Origin: JBHJGS01 sp050331575
GTDB taxonomy: Bacteria; Pseudomonadota; Alphaproteobacteria; Sphingomonadales; Rhodothalassiaceae
Length of the DNA stretch: 64,000 nucleotides
Assembly: GCA_050331575.1 (NCBI GenBank)
Contig: JBHJGS010000048.1
Span: 1 to 64,000, forward strand
Reading direction: 5' to 3'
The notes below the pieces were generated by a model that was given only the letters and a program-made list of their open reading frames with translations, was not told the DNA's origin and did not search any database. The first letter of the stretch is position 1. Every line of letters starts with the position of its first letter. The translations under genes and the position numbers were made by a program. Positions 34,525 through 43,202 of the stretch are shown one piece after another.

Positions 34525-36014
34525 GCATCTTCTCCCTCGACCGGGCGGACCACCTGAAACAGGCTGGCCACGGCCTCCAGCGTTTCCAGCCGGCTGTTGG
34601 CCGCCTGGCTGAGCGGGCGCAACTGTTCGCGTGCCTCGATCGGCAGGCGATTGATCAGGCCCAGCGCGCCGGCCACGTCACCCTCGCGAAGGGCCGCGTC
34701 GATCTGCGCCAGCAACGCCAAGGTGCCGCCCAGCCGTTCGGCCTGTTCCGGGCGAACCGTGACGATGCCGGCGGCCTGGGCCTTGACGCGCTCCCACCAG
34801 GTTTGAGGCTGATTGGCCGCCTCGATCGCCTGTTCAGTGGCGCGCATCTGCTGCTGGAAGATCTGCGCCAGTTCCGGCTGGGTGGCGATGCCGTCATCCG
34901 CGGCGCGCGCCAGGGTCTTCAGGGCGGTCTCCGCCGCGGCCAGGCGCAGCGGATCATCCTCCAGCAGCGCGCGCACCGCGTTCAGATCGCCGCGATAAGG
35001 CGCGCCGGCGATGACTTGGCGCTGAAGGTCGGCAATCTCATAGGCCAGACCCGGCCCGGCCTGCTCGCGCCGGTCCTTCAGTTCCAGTTCCACCAGCCGG
35101 CGGCTCAGCGCTTGGCGCGCCTCGGCAGTCTGTTCGGCCAGATCCTCGATCTTGACACCCAGTTCGTCGCGCACCAGGGCCACCTGTTCGGCCAATTGCG
35201 TCAATTGTTGCGCAGTCGCTGGGTCGCTGGGCAGCTCGTCCAGCCGCTGCTCCACGTCGGCCAGCCGATCCAGCATGGTCTGCTGGAAGTCCTGCAGCAC
35301 CCGCGCGTCCGGGCCGGAAAGCTGCGCCACCTGCTGTTCCAGGCCGTCCAACTGCTGGCGGGTCGCGCCCAGGCGCTGTTGCAGGTCGTTCAAAGTGCCG
35401 GCCAGTTCCGCGCCGGCGCCGTCACCCTCGCCGGACACCACGACGGGGGGGCGCTCCGCTGCCTGCTCTACGGCGGTCAGGCGATTGCTCAGATCGGCCG
35501 GCAGCTCCTGGCGCACGCGCTCAAGCGCCTCGGCCACCCCCTGTTCGGTGACCATTTGCTCGCGCAGCCGCAGCAACTGCTCGCGCACGGCGGCCAGGTC
35601 CGCCTGGGCCGCGGCGGTCTCCTCGACATCGACGATCGGGGCGGCCGGTTCGGCCAGGCCCACGGAGACCAGGCCGTCTTGCACATAAGGCGCGGCATAG
35701 ACCCCGGCGATCACGCCGGCCAGCAGGAAGGCGACCATCCAGCCAAGCCGGCCGCCGCGCTTCTGCGCCGGCGGTGCTGCGTCTGGCCTGGCGTCTGGCT
35801 TGGCGTCCGGCTCGCTGCGCGCCTCGACATATTCGCCTTCCAGGACCGGCGCCTCTTCCTCGGCGGACGAGCCCTCCTCGGTGTCCGGCTGCGCCTCCTC
35901 CTCTTCGGCGGTCAGCGGTTCGGCCTCAGGCTCTAGGTGGGACGACTCGCCTTCCGACTCCGGGCGAGGCTGATCCGCCATAGTGTCCTGGTCCGGCTTT
36001 TTGTCCTCAGTCAA
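34521..36014 (-). CDS. HemX/mitofilin-like membrane protein
   Basis: About 497 residues. It has an acidic cytosolic N-terminus (EPEAEPLTAEEEEAQ), one membrane helix (about 100-120, WMVAFLLAGVIAGVYAAPYV), a long coiled coil with Gln/Leu heptads (QLLRLREQM, QQLDGLEQQVAQL), and a C-terminal COG4223/mitofilin-like region. I chose TTG 36014: GGGAGG lies upstream, and it overlaps the hemD stop as TTGA. ATG 35981 lacks a ribosome site. The gene sits between hemD and hemY as in many alphaproteobacteria. It may be a scaffold at the inner membrane. Confidence 0.85.
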   Translation of the reverse strand: MTEDKKPDQDTMADQPRPESEGESSHLEPEAEPLTAEEEEAQPDTEEGSSAEEEAPVLEGEYVEARSEPDAKPDARPDAAPPAQKRGGRLGWMVAFLLAGVIAGVYAAPYVQDGLVSVGLAEPAAPIVDVEETAAAQADLAAVREQLLRLREQMVTEQGVAEALERVRQELPADLSNRLTAVEQAAERPPVVVSGEGDGAGAELAGTLNDLQQRLGATRQQLDGLEQQVAQLSGPDARVLQDFQQTMLDRLADVEQRLDELPSDPATAQQLTQLAEQVALVRDELGVKIEDLAEQTAEARQALSRRLVELELKDRREQAGPGLAYEIADLQRQVIAGAPYRGDLNAVRALLEDDPLRLAAAETALKTLARAADDGIATQPELAQIFQQQMRATEQAIEAANQPQTWWERVKAQAAGIVTVRPEQAERLGGTLALLAQIDAALREGDVAGALGLINRLPIEAREQLRPLSQAANSRLETLEAVASLFQVVRPVEGEDA

Positions 36015-36766
36015 GGGCGCCCTCCCGTTGATCCAATCCCCGTTCGCATCATCGCATCGCTGCGGTCGGCGCAGGCTAGCCCATGCCGAAGCCGCGAGAG
36101 AAGCGCTTCTTCGCCCGCGCCGTGCCAGCTGTCCACCCGGGCAAAGCAAGGCCGGGCGGTCTGGGCGATGGCCGGCGTGAAGCACAAAGCGTCAAGCCGG
36201 CTGACATCAATCCCGGCGGCTTCGGCCAGGCCGCAGAACAGCTGCACCGCTCGGTCGGAATAAAATAATATGGTCGCCGGGGCCGCGCGCAAGGCGGCAA
36301 TGGCCGGTGCCGGTAATGCGTCAACGGCCTCAGCCCGATAGCGCGGCCAGATGGTCACGTCGAACCCTGCCTCGGCAAGCCGCTGTTCCAGCACCGGTTT
36401 GCGCGGCTGCCCGGCCAGATAGAGCAGCGGACCGGCATCGGGCGCGCAGCGTGCAGCCACCTGCTCGGCCAAATCCGTCGCCGCCCCCGCGGCTTCGATC
36501 ACATCTGGAAAGCCGCGGGCGCGCGCAGCCTCAGCGGTGCGCGCGCCGACGCAATGAATCGGCCGGGCCAGAACCGCCGCGGGCACCGTCCCGGTCAGCG
36601 CATTGGCGCTGGTCGCCATGGCTGCCTGGACCGGCCCAACAGGCGGCGGCTCATCCAGCGGCACGATCCGGCTAACCGGGGCGGCCAGCGCGTCAAGGCC
36701 GGTCGCGCGCAGGCGCCGGGCTAGGGCCTCCGCCTTCGGTGGCGGGCGGGTGACAAGAATGGTCAT
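36011..36766 (-). CDS. hemD: Uroporphyrinogen-III synthase
   Basis: A 251-residue enzyme that closes and inverts ring D to make uroporphyrinogen III. The fold signs are ILVTRPPPKAEALARRL, MATSANAL, HCVGARTAEAARARGFP, LLYLAGQPRKPVLEQRL and ILFYSDRAVQLFCG. The family is poorly conserved, but the order and context are right. It faces tsaD across 91 bases. hemC, which commonly lies upstream in alphaproteobacteria, is not here. Confidence 0.9.
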   Translation of the reverse strand: MTILVTRPPPKAEALARRLRATGLDALAAPVSRIVPLDEPPPVGPVQAAMATSANALTGTVPAAVLARPIHCVGARTAEAARARGFPDVIEAAGAATDLAEQVAARCAPDAGPLLYLAGQPRKPVLEQRLAEAGFDVTIWPRYRAEAVDALPAPAIAALRAAPATILFYSDRAVQLFCGLAEAAGIDVSRLDALCFTPAIAQTARPCFARVDSWHGAGEEALLSRLRHGLACADRSDAMMRTGIGSTGGRP

Positions 36767-36857
36767 CGCGGGCAAGGCCCCTTCCAAGGCTTGCGGGCTG
36801 CCGCCAGCCCGGCCTAAGTGCACGAACTTTTTGAGACGAAACCGGACGGGAGGCAAG

Positions 36858-37937
36858 ATGGCGGCACCGCTCGTGCTCGGCATCGAGACCAGCTGTGACG
36901 AAACAGCGGTGGCGTTGGTCGATGCCGACCGGACGATGCGCGCGCATGCGCTGCTCAGCCAGGTCGACGAGCATGCCGCCTTCGGTGGCGTCGTCCCGGA
37001 AATCGCCGCGCGCTCGCATCTGTCGCACCTGGACCGGCTGATCCAGCAATGCCTGACCACGGCCGGCGTACCGCTGAGCGCTGCCGACGCCATCGCCGCC
37101 ACCGCCGGACCCGGGCTGATCGGCGGCGTCATGGTTGGGCTGGTGACAGCAAAGGCGCTCGCCTTTGCTGCGGCCAAGCCGCTGATCGCGGTCAATCATT
37201 TGGAGGGCCATGCGCTGTCGCCGCGCCTGGTTGAACCGATTGGGTTTCCGTATCTGCTGTTGCTGGTCACCGGCGGACACTGCCAGATCCTGGTGGTGGA
37301 GGAGGTCGGCCGCTATCACCGCTGGGGCAGCACAATCGACGATGCGGTGGGCGAGGCGTTCGACAAGACCGCCAAGCTGCTGGGTCTGGGTTTTCCCGGC
37401 GGACCGGCGGTGGAGCAGGCGGCAGCTCTGGGTGATCCGGCGCGCTTTGCCCTGCCGCGCCCGTTCCTCGGCGAGCCGTCGCTGAATTTCAGCTTCTCCG
37501 GTCTGAAAACGGCGGTGCGACGGCAGGCTGAGCAGTTGCTACACGCCCAGGGCGGGCTGTCTGATCAGGATCGGGCGGATCTGTGCGCGGGCTTTCAGGC
37601 CGCCGTCGCCGACAGCCTGGCGGACCGGCTGGAGCGCGCGCTGGCACGCTTTGGCGCGGCCTATCCGAACGCTGATGCACCGCTGGTCGTCGCCGGCGGC
37701 GTGGCAGCCAACCGCTTCTTGCGCGCGGGGCTGGAGACGGTGGCCGGCGCGCGCGGCCTGCTGGCCCCGCCGGGCTGGCTGTGCACGGACAATGGCGCGA
37801 TGATCGCCTGGGCGGGCCTGGAGCGGCTGCGCCGCGGCCTGTTCGATCCGCTGGGCGTGCCGGCGCGGCCGCGCTGGCCGCTCGACCCTGCGGCCGAGCC
37901 CGCCTATGGTGCCGGCCGCAAGGGAGCAAAAGCATGA
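36858..37937 (+). CDS. tsaD: tRNA threonylcarbamoyladenosine transferase TsaD
   Basis: A 359-residue ASKHA-fold enzyme for t6A at position 37 of ANN-decoding tRNAs. LGIETSCDETAVALV opens it. The metal ligands His114 and His118 are in VNHLEGHALSP. GWGSTIDDAVGEAFDK-type and FSFSGLKTA segments follow, and VVAGGVAANRFLR is near the end. GGGAGG precedes ATG 36858. Its stop overlaps gpsA as ATGA. Confidence 0.97.
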   Translation: MAAPLVLGIETSCDETAVALVDADRTMRAHALLSQVDEHAAFGGVVPEIAARSHLSHLDRLIQQCLTTAGVPLSAADAIAATAGPGLIGGVMVGLVTAKALAFAAAKPLIAVNHLEGHALSPRLVEPIGFPYLLLLVTGGHCQILVVEEVGRYHRWGSTIDDAVGEAFDKTAKLLGLGFPGGPAVEQAAALGDPARFALPRPFLGEPSLNFSFSGLKTAVRRQAEQLLHAQGGLSDQDRADLCAGFQAAVADSLADRLERALARFGAAYPNADAPLVVAGGVAANRFLRAGLETVAGARGLLAPPGWLCTDNGAMIAWAGLERLRRGLFDPLGVPARPRWPLDPAAEPAYGAGRKGAKA

Positions 37938-38938
37938 CCGAGACCAAGCCGCCGGTGATCGGCGTTGTCGGCGCCGGTGCCTGGGGCACGGCACTTGCCT
38001 GCCTGAGTGCCCGCGCCGGCCAGGAGACGCTGTTGTGGTGCCTGGAAACCGACTTGGCGCCGACGATCAACGAAACCCGCCAGAATGCCGCGTTTTTGCC
38101 TGATGTTCCGATTCCGGACGGCGTCCGGGCTACCGCCTTGCTGGCGGATCTGCAACCGGCGACGCATCTGCTGATGGTCACGCCGGCCCAGCATGTGCGC
38201 ACCAGTCTGGGCAATCTGTCCATCGCGCTTCAGCGCCGCCGGCCGCTGCTGTTGTGCTCCAAGGGGTTGGAACGGCCGGAGGCGAAGCTGATGTCCGAAG
38301 TCGCCGGCGAGGTCGTGCCCGGCTGGCCTCTGGCGGTGCTGTCCGGCCCCAATTTCGCCGGCGAGGTGGCGCGCGGATTGCCGGCGGCGGCGACCATCGC
38401 CTGTGCTGACCAGGCGCTGGGCGAAGCCTGGATGAATCTGCTGTCGCACGCGGCGTTCCGGCCCTATCTGTCCGACGATCTGATCGGCGCGCAGATCGGT
38501 GGCGCGGTGAAGAATGTGTTGGCGATTGCCTGCGGCGTGGCCCACGGCTTGAAGTTGGGGGACAATGCCCGGGCCGGGCTGATCACCCGCGGCATGGCGG
38601 AGATGGTCCGCTTTGCCCTGGCCAAGGGCGCCCGGCGCGAAACCCTGATGGGCCTATCCGGCCTGGGCGATCTGATCCTGACCTGCTCCTCGCTGACCTC
38701 GCGCAATATGAGCTTCGGGGCCGCCTTGGGCGAAGGCCGCTCTGCGCAGGAGATCCTGGCCGAACAGCGCTCGGTCGCCGAAGGCGCCTATACGGTGCAC
38801 GCGCTGGTGGCGCAGGCGCGCGCGCTGGGCGTGGATATGCCGATCTGCGAGGGCGTGCAGGCGCTGGTGGACGGCCGCGTCGCCGCGCACCATCTGATGG
38901 ACGATCTGATGACCCGGCCGCTGAAGACGGAGGATTGA
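37934..38938 (+). CDS. gpsA: Glycerol-3-phosphate dehydrogenase [NAD(P)+]
   Basis: A 334-residue enzyme reducing dihydroxyacetone phosphate to sn-glycerol-3-phosphate for phospholipids. The nucleotide fold is VVGAGAWGTALACLSA, then LLLCSKGLE and VLSGPNFAGEVARG. The catalytic Lys lies in IGGAVKNVLAIACG, and GLSGLGDLILTCSS is canonical. It overlaps tsaD by four bases and is followed closely by the YciI-like gene. Confidence 0.97.
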   Translation: MTETKPPVIGVVGAGAWGTALACLSARAGQETLLWCLETDLAPTINETRQNAAFLPDVPIPDGVRATALLADLQPATHLLMVTPAQHVRTSLGNLSIALQRRRPLLLCSKGLERPEAKLMSEVAGEVVPGWPLAVLSGPNFAGEVARGLPAAATIACADQALGEAWMNLLSHAAFRPYLSDDLIGAQIGGAVKNVLAIACGVAHGLKLGDNARAGLITRGMAEMVRFALAKGARRETLMGLSGLGDLILTCSSLTSRNMSFGAALGEGRSAQEILAEQRSVAEGAYTVHALVAQARALGVDMPICEGVQALVDGRVAAHHLMDDLMTRPLKTED

Positions 38939-38943
38939 GCCCA

Positions 38944-39234
38944 ATGCTGTTCGTGATCATCGGCCGGGACAAGCCCGGCGTGTCGGCGCTGCGGGCGCAA
39001 ACCCGCGAACGCCATCTGGCCTATCTCAGGGATGCCGGGGACCGGTTGAAGCTGGCCGGGCCGCTGCGCGACAGCGATGATTTGGATGCGCCCGCCGGCA
39101 CGCTGCTGGTGGTGGAGGCGGCCAGCTTGTCCGCAGCGCGGCTGATGGCCGAGAACGACCCCTATATGCAGGCCGGCGTGTTCGCCGAGGTCGAGGTCAA
39201 GCCGTTCAAGGCGATGCTGGGCCAGTGGGCGTAA
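38944..39234 (+). CDS. YciI-like protein
   Basis: A 96-residue protein with the YCII ferredoxin-like fold: MLFVIIGRDKPGV, RERHLAYLRDAGDRLKLAGPL and LLVVEAASLSAARLMAENDPY. The conserved His and Asp of the family (His27 in RERH, Asp75 in ENDPY) are present. Its role is unsettled. A TTG at 38935 that overlaps the gpsA stop is an alternative start. It lies in the tsaD-gpsA run and overlaps the Rieske-type gene by ten bases. Confidence 0.9.
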   Translation: MLFVIIGRDKPGVSALRAQTRERHLAYLRDAGDRLKLAGPLRDSDDLDAPAGTLLVVEAASLSAARLMAENDPYMQAGVFAEVEVKPFKAMLGQWA

Positions 39235-39578
39235 GGCTCGACGGCCAGCCGCCCAGACCGCTGGATCTGGCCGACCTGCCCGAGCCGCCGGCGGATTTTC
39301 TTGAGCGGCTGGGCCCGGAGGAAGGGGCTTGGGCCTCTGTGCCACTGGGTGAGGCGGGCCAACGGCTGTTGCTCGTGCGCCATCATGGCGAGGGGCTGAT
39401 GTTTCTGAACCGCTGCCCGCATGCCGGCCATTTTCTGGAAACCGCCACCGGCGATGTCTGGGACCGGCGTCGCCGGCATCTGCAGTGCGGCAGCCATGAT
39501 GCGCGCTTTTCCCTGCCGGACGGTCGCTGCATCTCCGGCCCCTGCCGCCGCGCCTATCTGCGCCGGGTGCGCGCCTAA
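39225..39578 (+). CDS. Rieske-type [2Fe-2S] ferredoxin-like protein
   Basis: A 117-residue protein with a single Rieske domain. The ligands are CPH (Cys64, His66) in NRCPHAGHFLE and CGSH (Cys88, His91) in LQCGSHDARFSLPDG. The spacing suits a small electron-transfer protein or an oxygenase ferredoxin, but no oxygenase is nearby. The GTG start at 39225 overlaps the YciI stop. A dispersed repeat begins at its stop codon. Confidence 0.88.
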   Translation: MGVRLDGQPPRPLDLADLPEPPADFLERLGPEEGAWASVPLGEAGQRLLLVRHHGEGLMFLNRCPHAGHFLETATGDVWDRRRRHLQCGSHDARFSLPDGRCISGPCRRAYLRRVRA

Positions 39579-39643
39579 AGCGTTGCCCGATCTCATCGGC
39601 TCACCCTTTGGTGATCAATGAGGCCGGGAGCAACACTCTAAAC
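39576..39643 (-). repeat. Dispersed palindromic repeat, family 1, copy 2 (inverted)
   Basis: Read on the minus strand this begins GTTTAGAGTGTTGCTCCCGG and ends GGGCAACGCTTTA, matching the element at 5626-5693 over about 68 bases with few changes. Compensating changes keep the outer stem (GTTGC/GCAAC). Its edge touches the stop of the Rieske gene, and the SDR fragment lies just beyond. Confidence 0.8.
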
Positions 39644-39656
39644 CTCTGAATCATAG

Positions 39657-39788
39657 AGCCAGATCCCGATGAAACGATTTGGCAAGCCCGATGAAATCGC
39701 CCGAGCAGCGCTTTACCTGATCAGCGAAGAGTCAAGCTTTGTCCTGGGTCAGGAGTTGGTCGTCGATGGCGGTTGGACGGCTGTGTGA
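39657..39788 (+). pseudogene. C-terminal remnant of a short-chain dehydrogenase/reductase
   Basis: The frame from 39657 to the TGA at 39786-39788 gives SQIPMKRFGKPDEIARAAL, then YLISEESSF, VLGQELVVDGGWTAV. This is the C-terminal end of classical SDR enzymes, with the P-x-(K/R)RFG-x-P-x-EIA and G-x-x-(L/I)-x-VDGG motifs. An in-frame TAG lies directly upstream at 39654, and no Rossmann fold or YxxxK is found before it. The rest of the gene is gone, with the palindromic repeat in its place. An ATG at 39669 exists, but a 39-residue product would be inactive. Confidence 0.85.
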
Positions 39789-39901
39789 TCCGATCCAGAA
39801 GAGCCCGGGCGCGGCGGAACTGTCGCGCCAGTGCCGGCGTTGATCAGGGCAATTGCACGGCCTCGGCCAAGCGCCCGGCCCAAGCTCAGGAGCCTTGATC
39901 G

Positions 39902-40678
39902 ATGAACCGTTTTGTCACCGCCGGTGCCCTCGTGCTGGGTCTGGCCGCTCATCCCGGACTGGCTCAGACCGCACAGGGCCAGACGTCTGAGACCCAGACC
40001 GGCCAGGTCCGCAACGGCCAAGCGCGCTGTGAAATCGTCGACGCGGATTTTGAACAGCAATTGCGCCAAGACAATCAGAAGCGGGCGAATTTCCCCGGGC
40101 CGGTCTTGCGCGATTTGAGGGAATTGCGCGACGCGGCGATGACCTTGTCGATGTACGGCAAGGAAGAGGCGTGCCAGCAGGTGGCCGAGGCGATCCGCGA
40201 TCTGTCCGGCAATCCGCAGGCAGCCATGGAGGCGCGGCGCGCGCGGGCGCTGCCGTTTCAGGAAGGCCGCTCGGCCGAGGCGATGGCGCGGCCGCGGCAG
40301 CGCAGCTTCAGCGAGGCCGTCGCCTTGGGCGATCTCGCCAGCCGGGTGCGCGCGGAGCAACTGATGGGCGCGGACATTCGCGACAGCGAGAATGACCAGG
40401 TCGGCGAGATTACCGACATCGTGTTCAGCCCGAAGGGAGACCCCGCCTATGCCGTCGTCGCCTATGGCGGCTTTCTGGGCATGGGCGAGGAGGCCTCGGC
40501 CGTGCCGTTCGACATGCTGCGGGTCTCCCCCGATGGCGCGGTGTTGTACCTGCCCTTTACCAAAGATGCGCTGGAAGAGGCGCCGCGGTTCCGCCGCGGC
40601 AGCTTCAACTGGGTCGACAATGAGAATTGGCGCAATTTTAACGACGATTATTTCGCTTCGGTGCGCAACCGCGGTTAA
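39902..40678 (+). CDS. Exported PRC-barrel domain protein
   Basis: A 258-residue protein with a signal peptide (MNRFVTAGALVLGLAAHPGLA). A helical region has one Cys pair (Cys43 and the Cys in KEEACQQ). The PRC-barrel at about 150-230 has LMGADIRDSENDQVGEITDI, AVVAYGGFLGMGEEASAVPF and VLYLPFTKDALEEAPRF. PRC-barrels bind partner proteins or RNA, and exported copies are common in stress regulons. AGGAG lies nine bases upstream of the start. Confidence 0.86.
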   Translation: MNRFVTAGALVLGLAAHPGLAQTAQGQTSETQTGQVRNGQARCEIVDADFEQQLRQDNQKRANFPGPVLRDLRELRDAAMTLSMYGKEEACQQVAEAIRDLSGNPQAAMEARRARALPFQEGRSAEAMARPRQRSFSEAVALGDLASRVRAEQLMGADIRDSENDQVGEITDIVFSPKGDPAYAVVAYGGFLGMGEEASAVPFDMLRVSPDGAVLYLPFTKDALEEAPRFRRGSFNWVDNENWRNFNDDYFASVRNRG

Positions 40679-40733
40679 GGCCGACGAGTTTGTGTATTGA
40701 GTTTCTGTATTTCCCAAGACCTGGAGACGACTC

Positions 40734-41222
40734 ATGACGATGAACAATCTTCACGACCTGTTCGTGCACCATTTGCGCGACATGTATTATGCCGAAAAGA
40801 AAATCCTCAAAGCCCTGCCAAAGATGGCGCGCAAGGCCGGCCATGGTGATCTGCGCGACGCCTTTGAAGAGCATCGCCACGAAACCGAAGGCCAGATCGA
40901 AAATCTGGAGAAGGTGTTTGAGATGCTCGACCAACGGCCCAGCGGCGTCACCTGCGAGGCAATCGAGGGCATCATCGAAGAAGGCGAGGAGATCATGGAC
41001 GATTGCGAGGATGCCGATGCCCGCGACGCCGGCATGATCGCCGCGGCCCAAGCCGTGGAGCATTATGAGATCAGCCGCTACGGCACCATGATCGCCTGGG
41101 CCAAGCGCCTGAAGATGGACGATGCGGCCCGGCTGCTGGATGAGAATTTGCAGCAGGAATATGCCGCCGACCGCAAGCTCACCGGTTTGGCGCAGGACGG
41201 CCTGAACCGCGAAGCCGCCTGA
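40734..41222 (+). CDS. DUF892 (YciE/YciF-like) ferritin-like protein
   Basis: A 162-residue four-helix protein. LHDLFVHHLRDMYYAEKKIL, FEEHRHETEGQIENLEKVF and QAVEHYEISRYGTMIAWA are the DUF892 signatures, with Glu/His positions (HRHETE, EHYE) for a possible dinuclear metal site. These proteins are tied to osmotic and stress responses in enterobacteria. GGAGA lies seven bases before the start. It follows the PRC-barrel gene by 55 bases. Confidence 0.92.
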   Translation: MTMNNLHDLFVHHLRDMYYAEKKILKALPKMARKAGHGDLRDAFEEHRHETEGQIENLEKVFEMLDQRPSGVTCEAIEGIIEEGEEIMDDCEDADARDAGMIAAAQAVEHYEISRYGTMIAWAKRLKMDDAARLLDENLQQEYAADRKLTGLAQDGLNREAA

Positions 41223-41241
41223 TCAAACAGGCTAGGGCGTT

Positions 41242-41273
41242 ATCCAATCAACCGCGATCGCGACTGATTGGAT
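41242..41273. terminator. Hairpin after the DUF892 gene
   Basis: ATCCAATCA at 41242-41250 pairs with TGATTGGAT at 41265-41273. The loop contains the self-complementary CGCGATCGCG, so a cruciform-like fold is possible. No T-run follows. Confidence 0.45.
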
Positions 41274-41306
41274 GAAACTGCCCACCCCTTGTGGAGGCAA
41301 GCAACC

Positions 41307-41360
41307 TTGTCCGACCGCTTGGTAGCGCGCAGCACGTCCAATCGGTCGGTCGGATGTTGC
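41307..41360 (+). repeat. Dispersed palindromic repeat, family 2, copy 2
   Basis: TTGTCCGACCGCTTGG, TAGCGCGCAGC, then GTCCAATCGGTCGG(TCGG)ATGTTGC. The arms CCGACCG(C)TTGG and CCAATCGGTCGG pair. It lies between the DUF892 and phospholipase D genes. This copy has an extra TCGG. Confidence 0.78.
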
Positions 41361-41431
41361 TTCAGCATCTGACCCCGCCCGCCGGTGCCGAGCGCCGGCG
41401 GGTTGTCTTTGCCTTGCCTGGAGGACTTGCC

Positions 41432-43144
41432 ATGTCGCCTCGGTCTGCTCCGAGCGTCGCTGAGTATGACCCGGTGGCACCGCCGCAGGCGGATGCGCCG
41501 CCGCGCGAGCGGGTATTCAACCCCGATCCGCTGCCGGTGCGCCAAGCCGAGCTCGACCCGCTGATCATGGGCACCGAGGTGTTTCCAGCACTGGAGGAGT
41601 GCTTGCTGGCGGCGCGTGACACCGCCTTCCTGGCGTTCCGCATCCTTGATCCGGAGACGGAGTTGCGCTCGCCGCAGGCGCGAGACAAGGGCTTGCACGA
41701 TTGGGGCGATCTGCTGGTCGACACCGCGCGGCGCGGCGTCAGCGTGCGGCTGCTAGTCAGCGATTTCGATCCGGTGCTGGCCAACAGCCTGCACCGGATG
41801 ACCTGGTCGAACGCGCGCAGCCTTTGGCACCGGGCCGATCGTGCCGGCCTGTCTGACCAGGACCTGGCGATCCTGCCGGCGGTGCATGAGGGTGAGATGG
41901 GCGGTCTGCTGCGCGGTCTGCTCTGGCCCCTGGTGCGTCGCCGCCTGATCAAGATGCTGTCGCGCTCCGACGCGCAGACCAATGCACCGGGGTTGAGCCG
42001 GCACCTGCGCGAAGATGGCACGGTGGCGTGGTGGCCGCCGGCGCAACTGTGGCCGGCCAGCCATCATGAGAAGTTCTTGGCGGTTGACACCCGGGCGGCC
42101 TTCATCGGCGGCATCGACATCAACGAGCGGCGGTATGACGACAGCCGTCATGACCGCCACGCCGAGCTGACCTGGCATGATGTGTGTCTGCGCCTGCACG
42201 GCCCGGCGGCCGCCGATCTCGACGATTTCTTTCGGGAATTCTGGAATCGCGAGGCGGTTCGCTACAGCAAGCAGCAGACCAGCCGGCCGGAGGTGCCGAC
42301 CGCGCACGCCCTGCCGACGCCGCCGCAGTTGCTGCCCGACATCTCGCCGAACAGCGACACCATCGCGCCGCCGTCCGAAGGCCAGGCCAGTTTGGCCGTG
42401 CTGCGAACCTTTTCGGAGCGCCGCCGGCGGCCCTGGGCGATCAGCCCGAAACCGCGCATCACCGAAATTGCCCAGGCCTATCACGACGCCATCGGCTCGG
42501 CGGAGCGGGTAATCTATATCGAAAATCAATATTTCCGCCTGCGCTCGGTGGCGCTGACGATCGCGCAGCGACTGCAGGATCGTCCCGACCTGCAGGTCAT
42601 CGTGCTGCTGCCGATGGCGCCGGACAAGGTGGCGTTCGAGGGCAATGACGATATCGACGCGCGCATGGGCGAGCGTCTGCAGGTGCGCGCACTAGAGACC
42701 CTGCAGCGCGCAGCGCCGGACCGGGTGGGCTTGTTCAGCCTGGTGCGCGATGCGCCCGCGCGCGACGGCGAGGAAGACCGCGCCCAGGCCTATGGCAGCG
42801 GCATTGTCTATCTGCATGCCAAGCAGATCATCGTTGATGAGACCCGCGCGATCCTGGGCTCGGCCAATATCAACGGCCGCAGCTTTTATATGGATACCGA
42901 GGTGGCGGTGGACTGGCGCGATCCCGCCACCGTGGCCGCCTATCAGCGCCGACTGTGGCAGGCGCATTTCGGCAGCGAAACGGTGCCCGGCGGCGATGAT
43001 CCGCTGAAGCACTGGCGCCGCATTGCGCAGGCCAATGCCGAAGCCGCGCCGGATCAGCGCCAGGGTCATGTCGTGCCCTATCAAATGGATCGGGCACGCA
43101 AGCTGGCCCGGTATGAGCGGATCGTGCCCAACCGGTTCGTGTAA
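41432..43144 (+). CDS. Phospholipase D-like protein with two HKD motifs
   Basis: A 570-residue protein without a signal peptide. The first HKD is HHEKFLAVDTRAAFIGGIDI and the second HAKQIIVDETRAILGSANI, each with its downstream G-G/S-x-D/N. IENQYFRLRS before the second motif is usual in PLD enzymes, and VCLRLHGPAAADLDDFFREF lies between. It should hydrolyse or transfer phosphodiesters, most likely phospholipids. GGAGG lies seven bases before ATG 41432. The amidoligase gene starts 58 bases downstream. Confidence 0.9.
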   Translation: MSPRSAPSVAEYDPVAPPQADAPPRERVFNPDPLPVRQAELDPLIMGTEVFPALEECLLAARDTAFLAFRILDPETELRSPQARDKGLHDWGDLLVDTARRGVSVRLLVSDFDPVLANSLHRMTWSNARSLWHRADRAGLSDQDLAILPAVHEGEMGGLLRGLLWPLVRRRLIKMLSRSDAQTNAPGLSRHLREDGTVAWWPPAQLWPASHHEKFLAVDTRAAFIGGIDINERRYDDSRHDRHAELTWHDVCLRLHGPAAADLDDFFREFWNREAVRYSKQQTSRPEVPTAHALPTPPQLLPDISPNSDTIAPPSEGQASLAVLRTFSERRRRPWAISPKPRITEIAQAYHDAIGSAERVIYIENQYFRLRSVALTIAQRLQDRPDLQVIVLLPMAPDKVAFEGNDDIDARMGERLQVRALETLQRAAPDRVGLFSLVRDAPARDGEEDRAQAYGSGIVYLHAKQIIVDETRAILGSANINGRSFYMDTEVAVDWRDPATVAAYQRRLWQAHFGSETVPGGDDPLKHWRRIAQANAEAAPDQRQGHVVPYQMDRARKLARYERIVPNRFV

Positions 43145-43202
43145 GCTTTGATAGGTCGGAACGTGCCCATGGGGTCAGCCGTTGAGGACCGTGATCGGAT
43201 CG

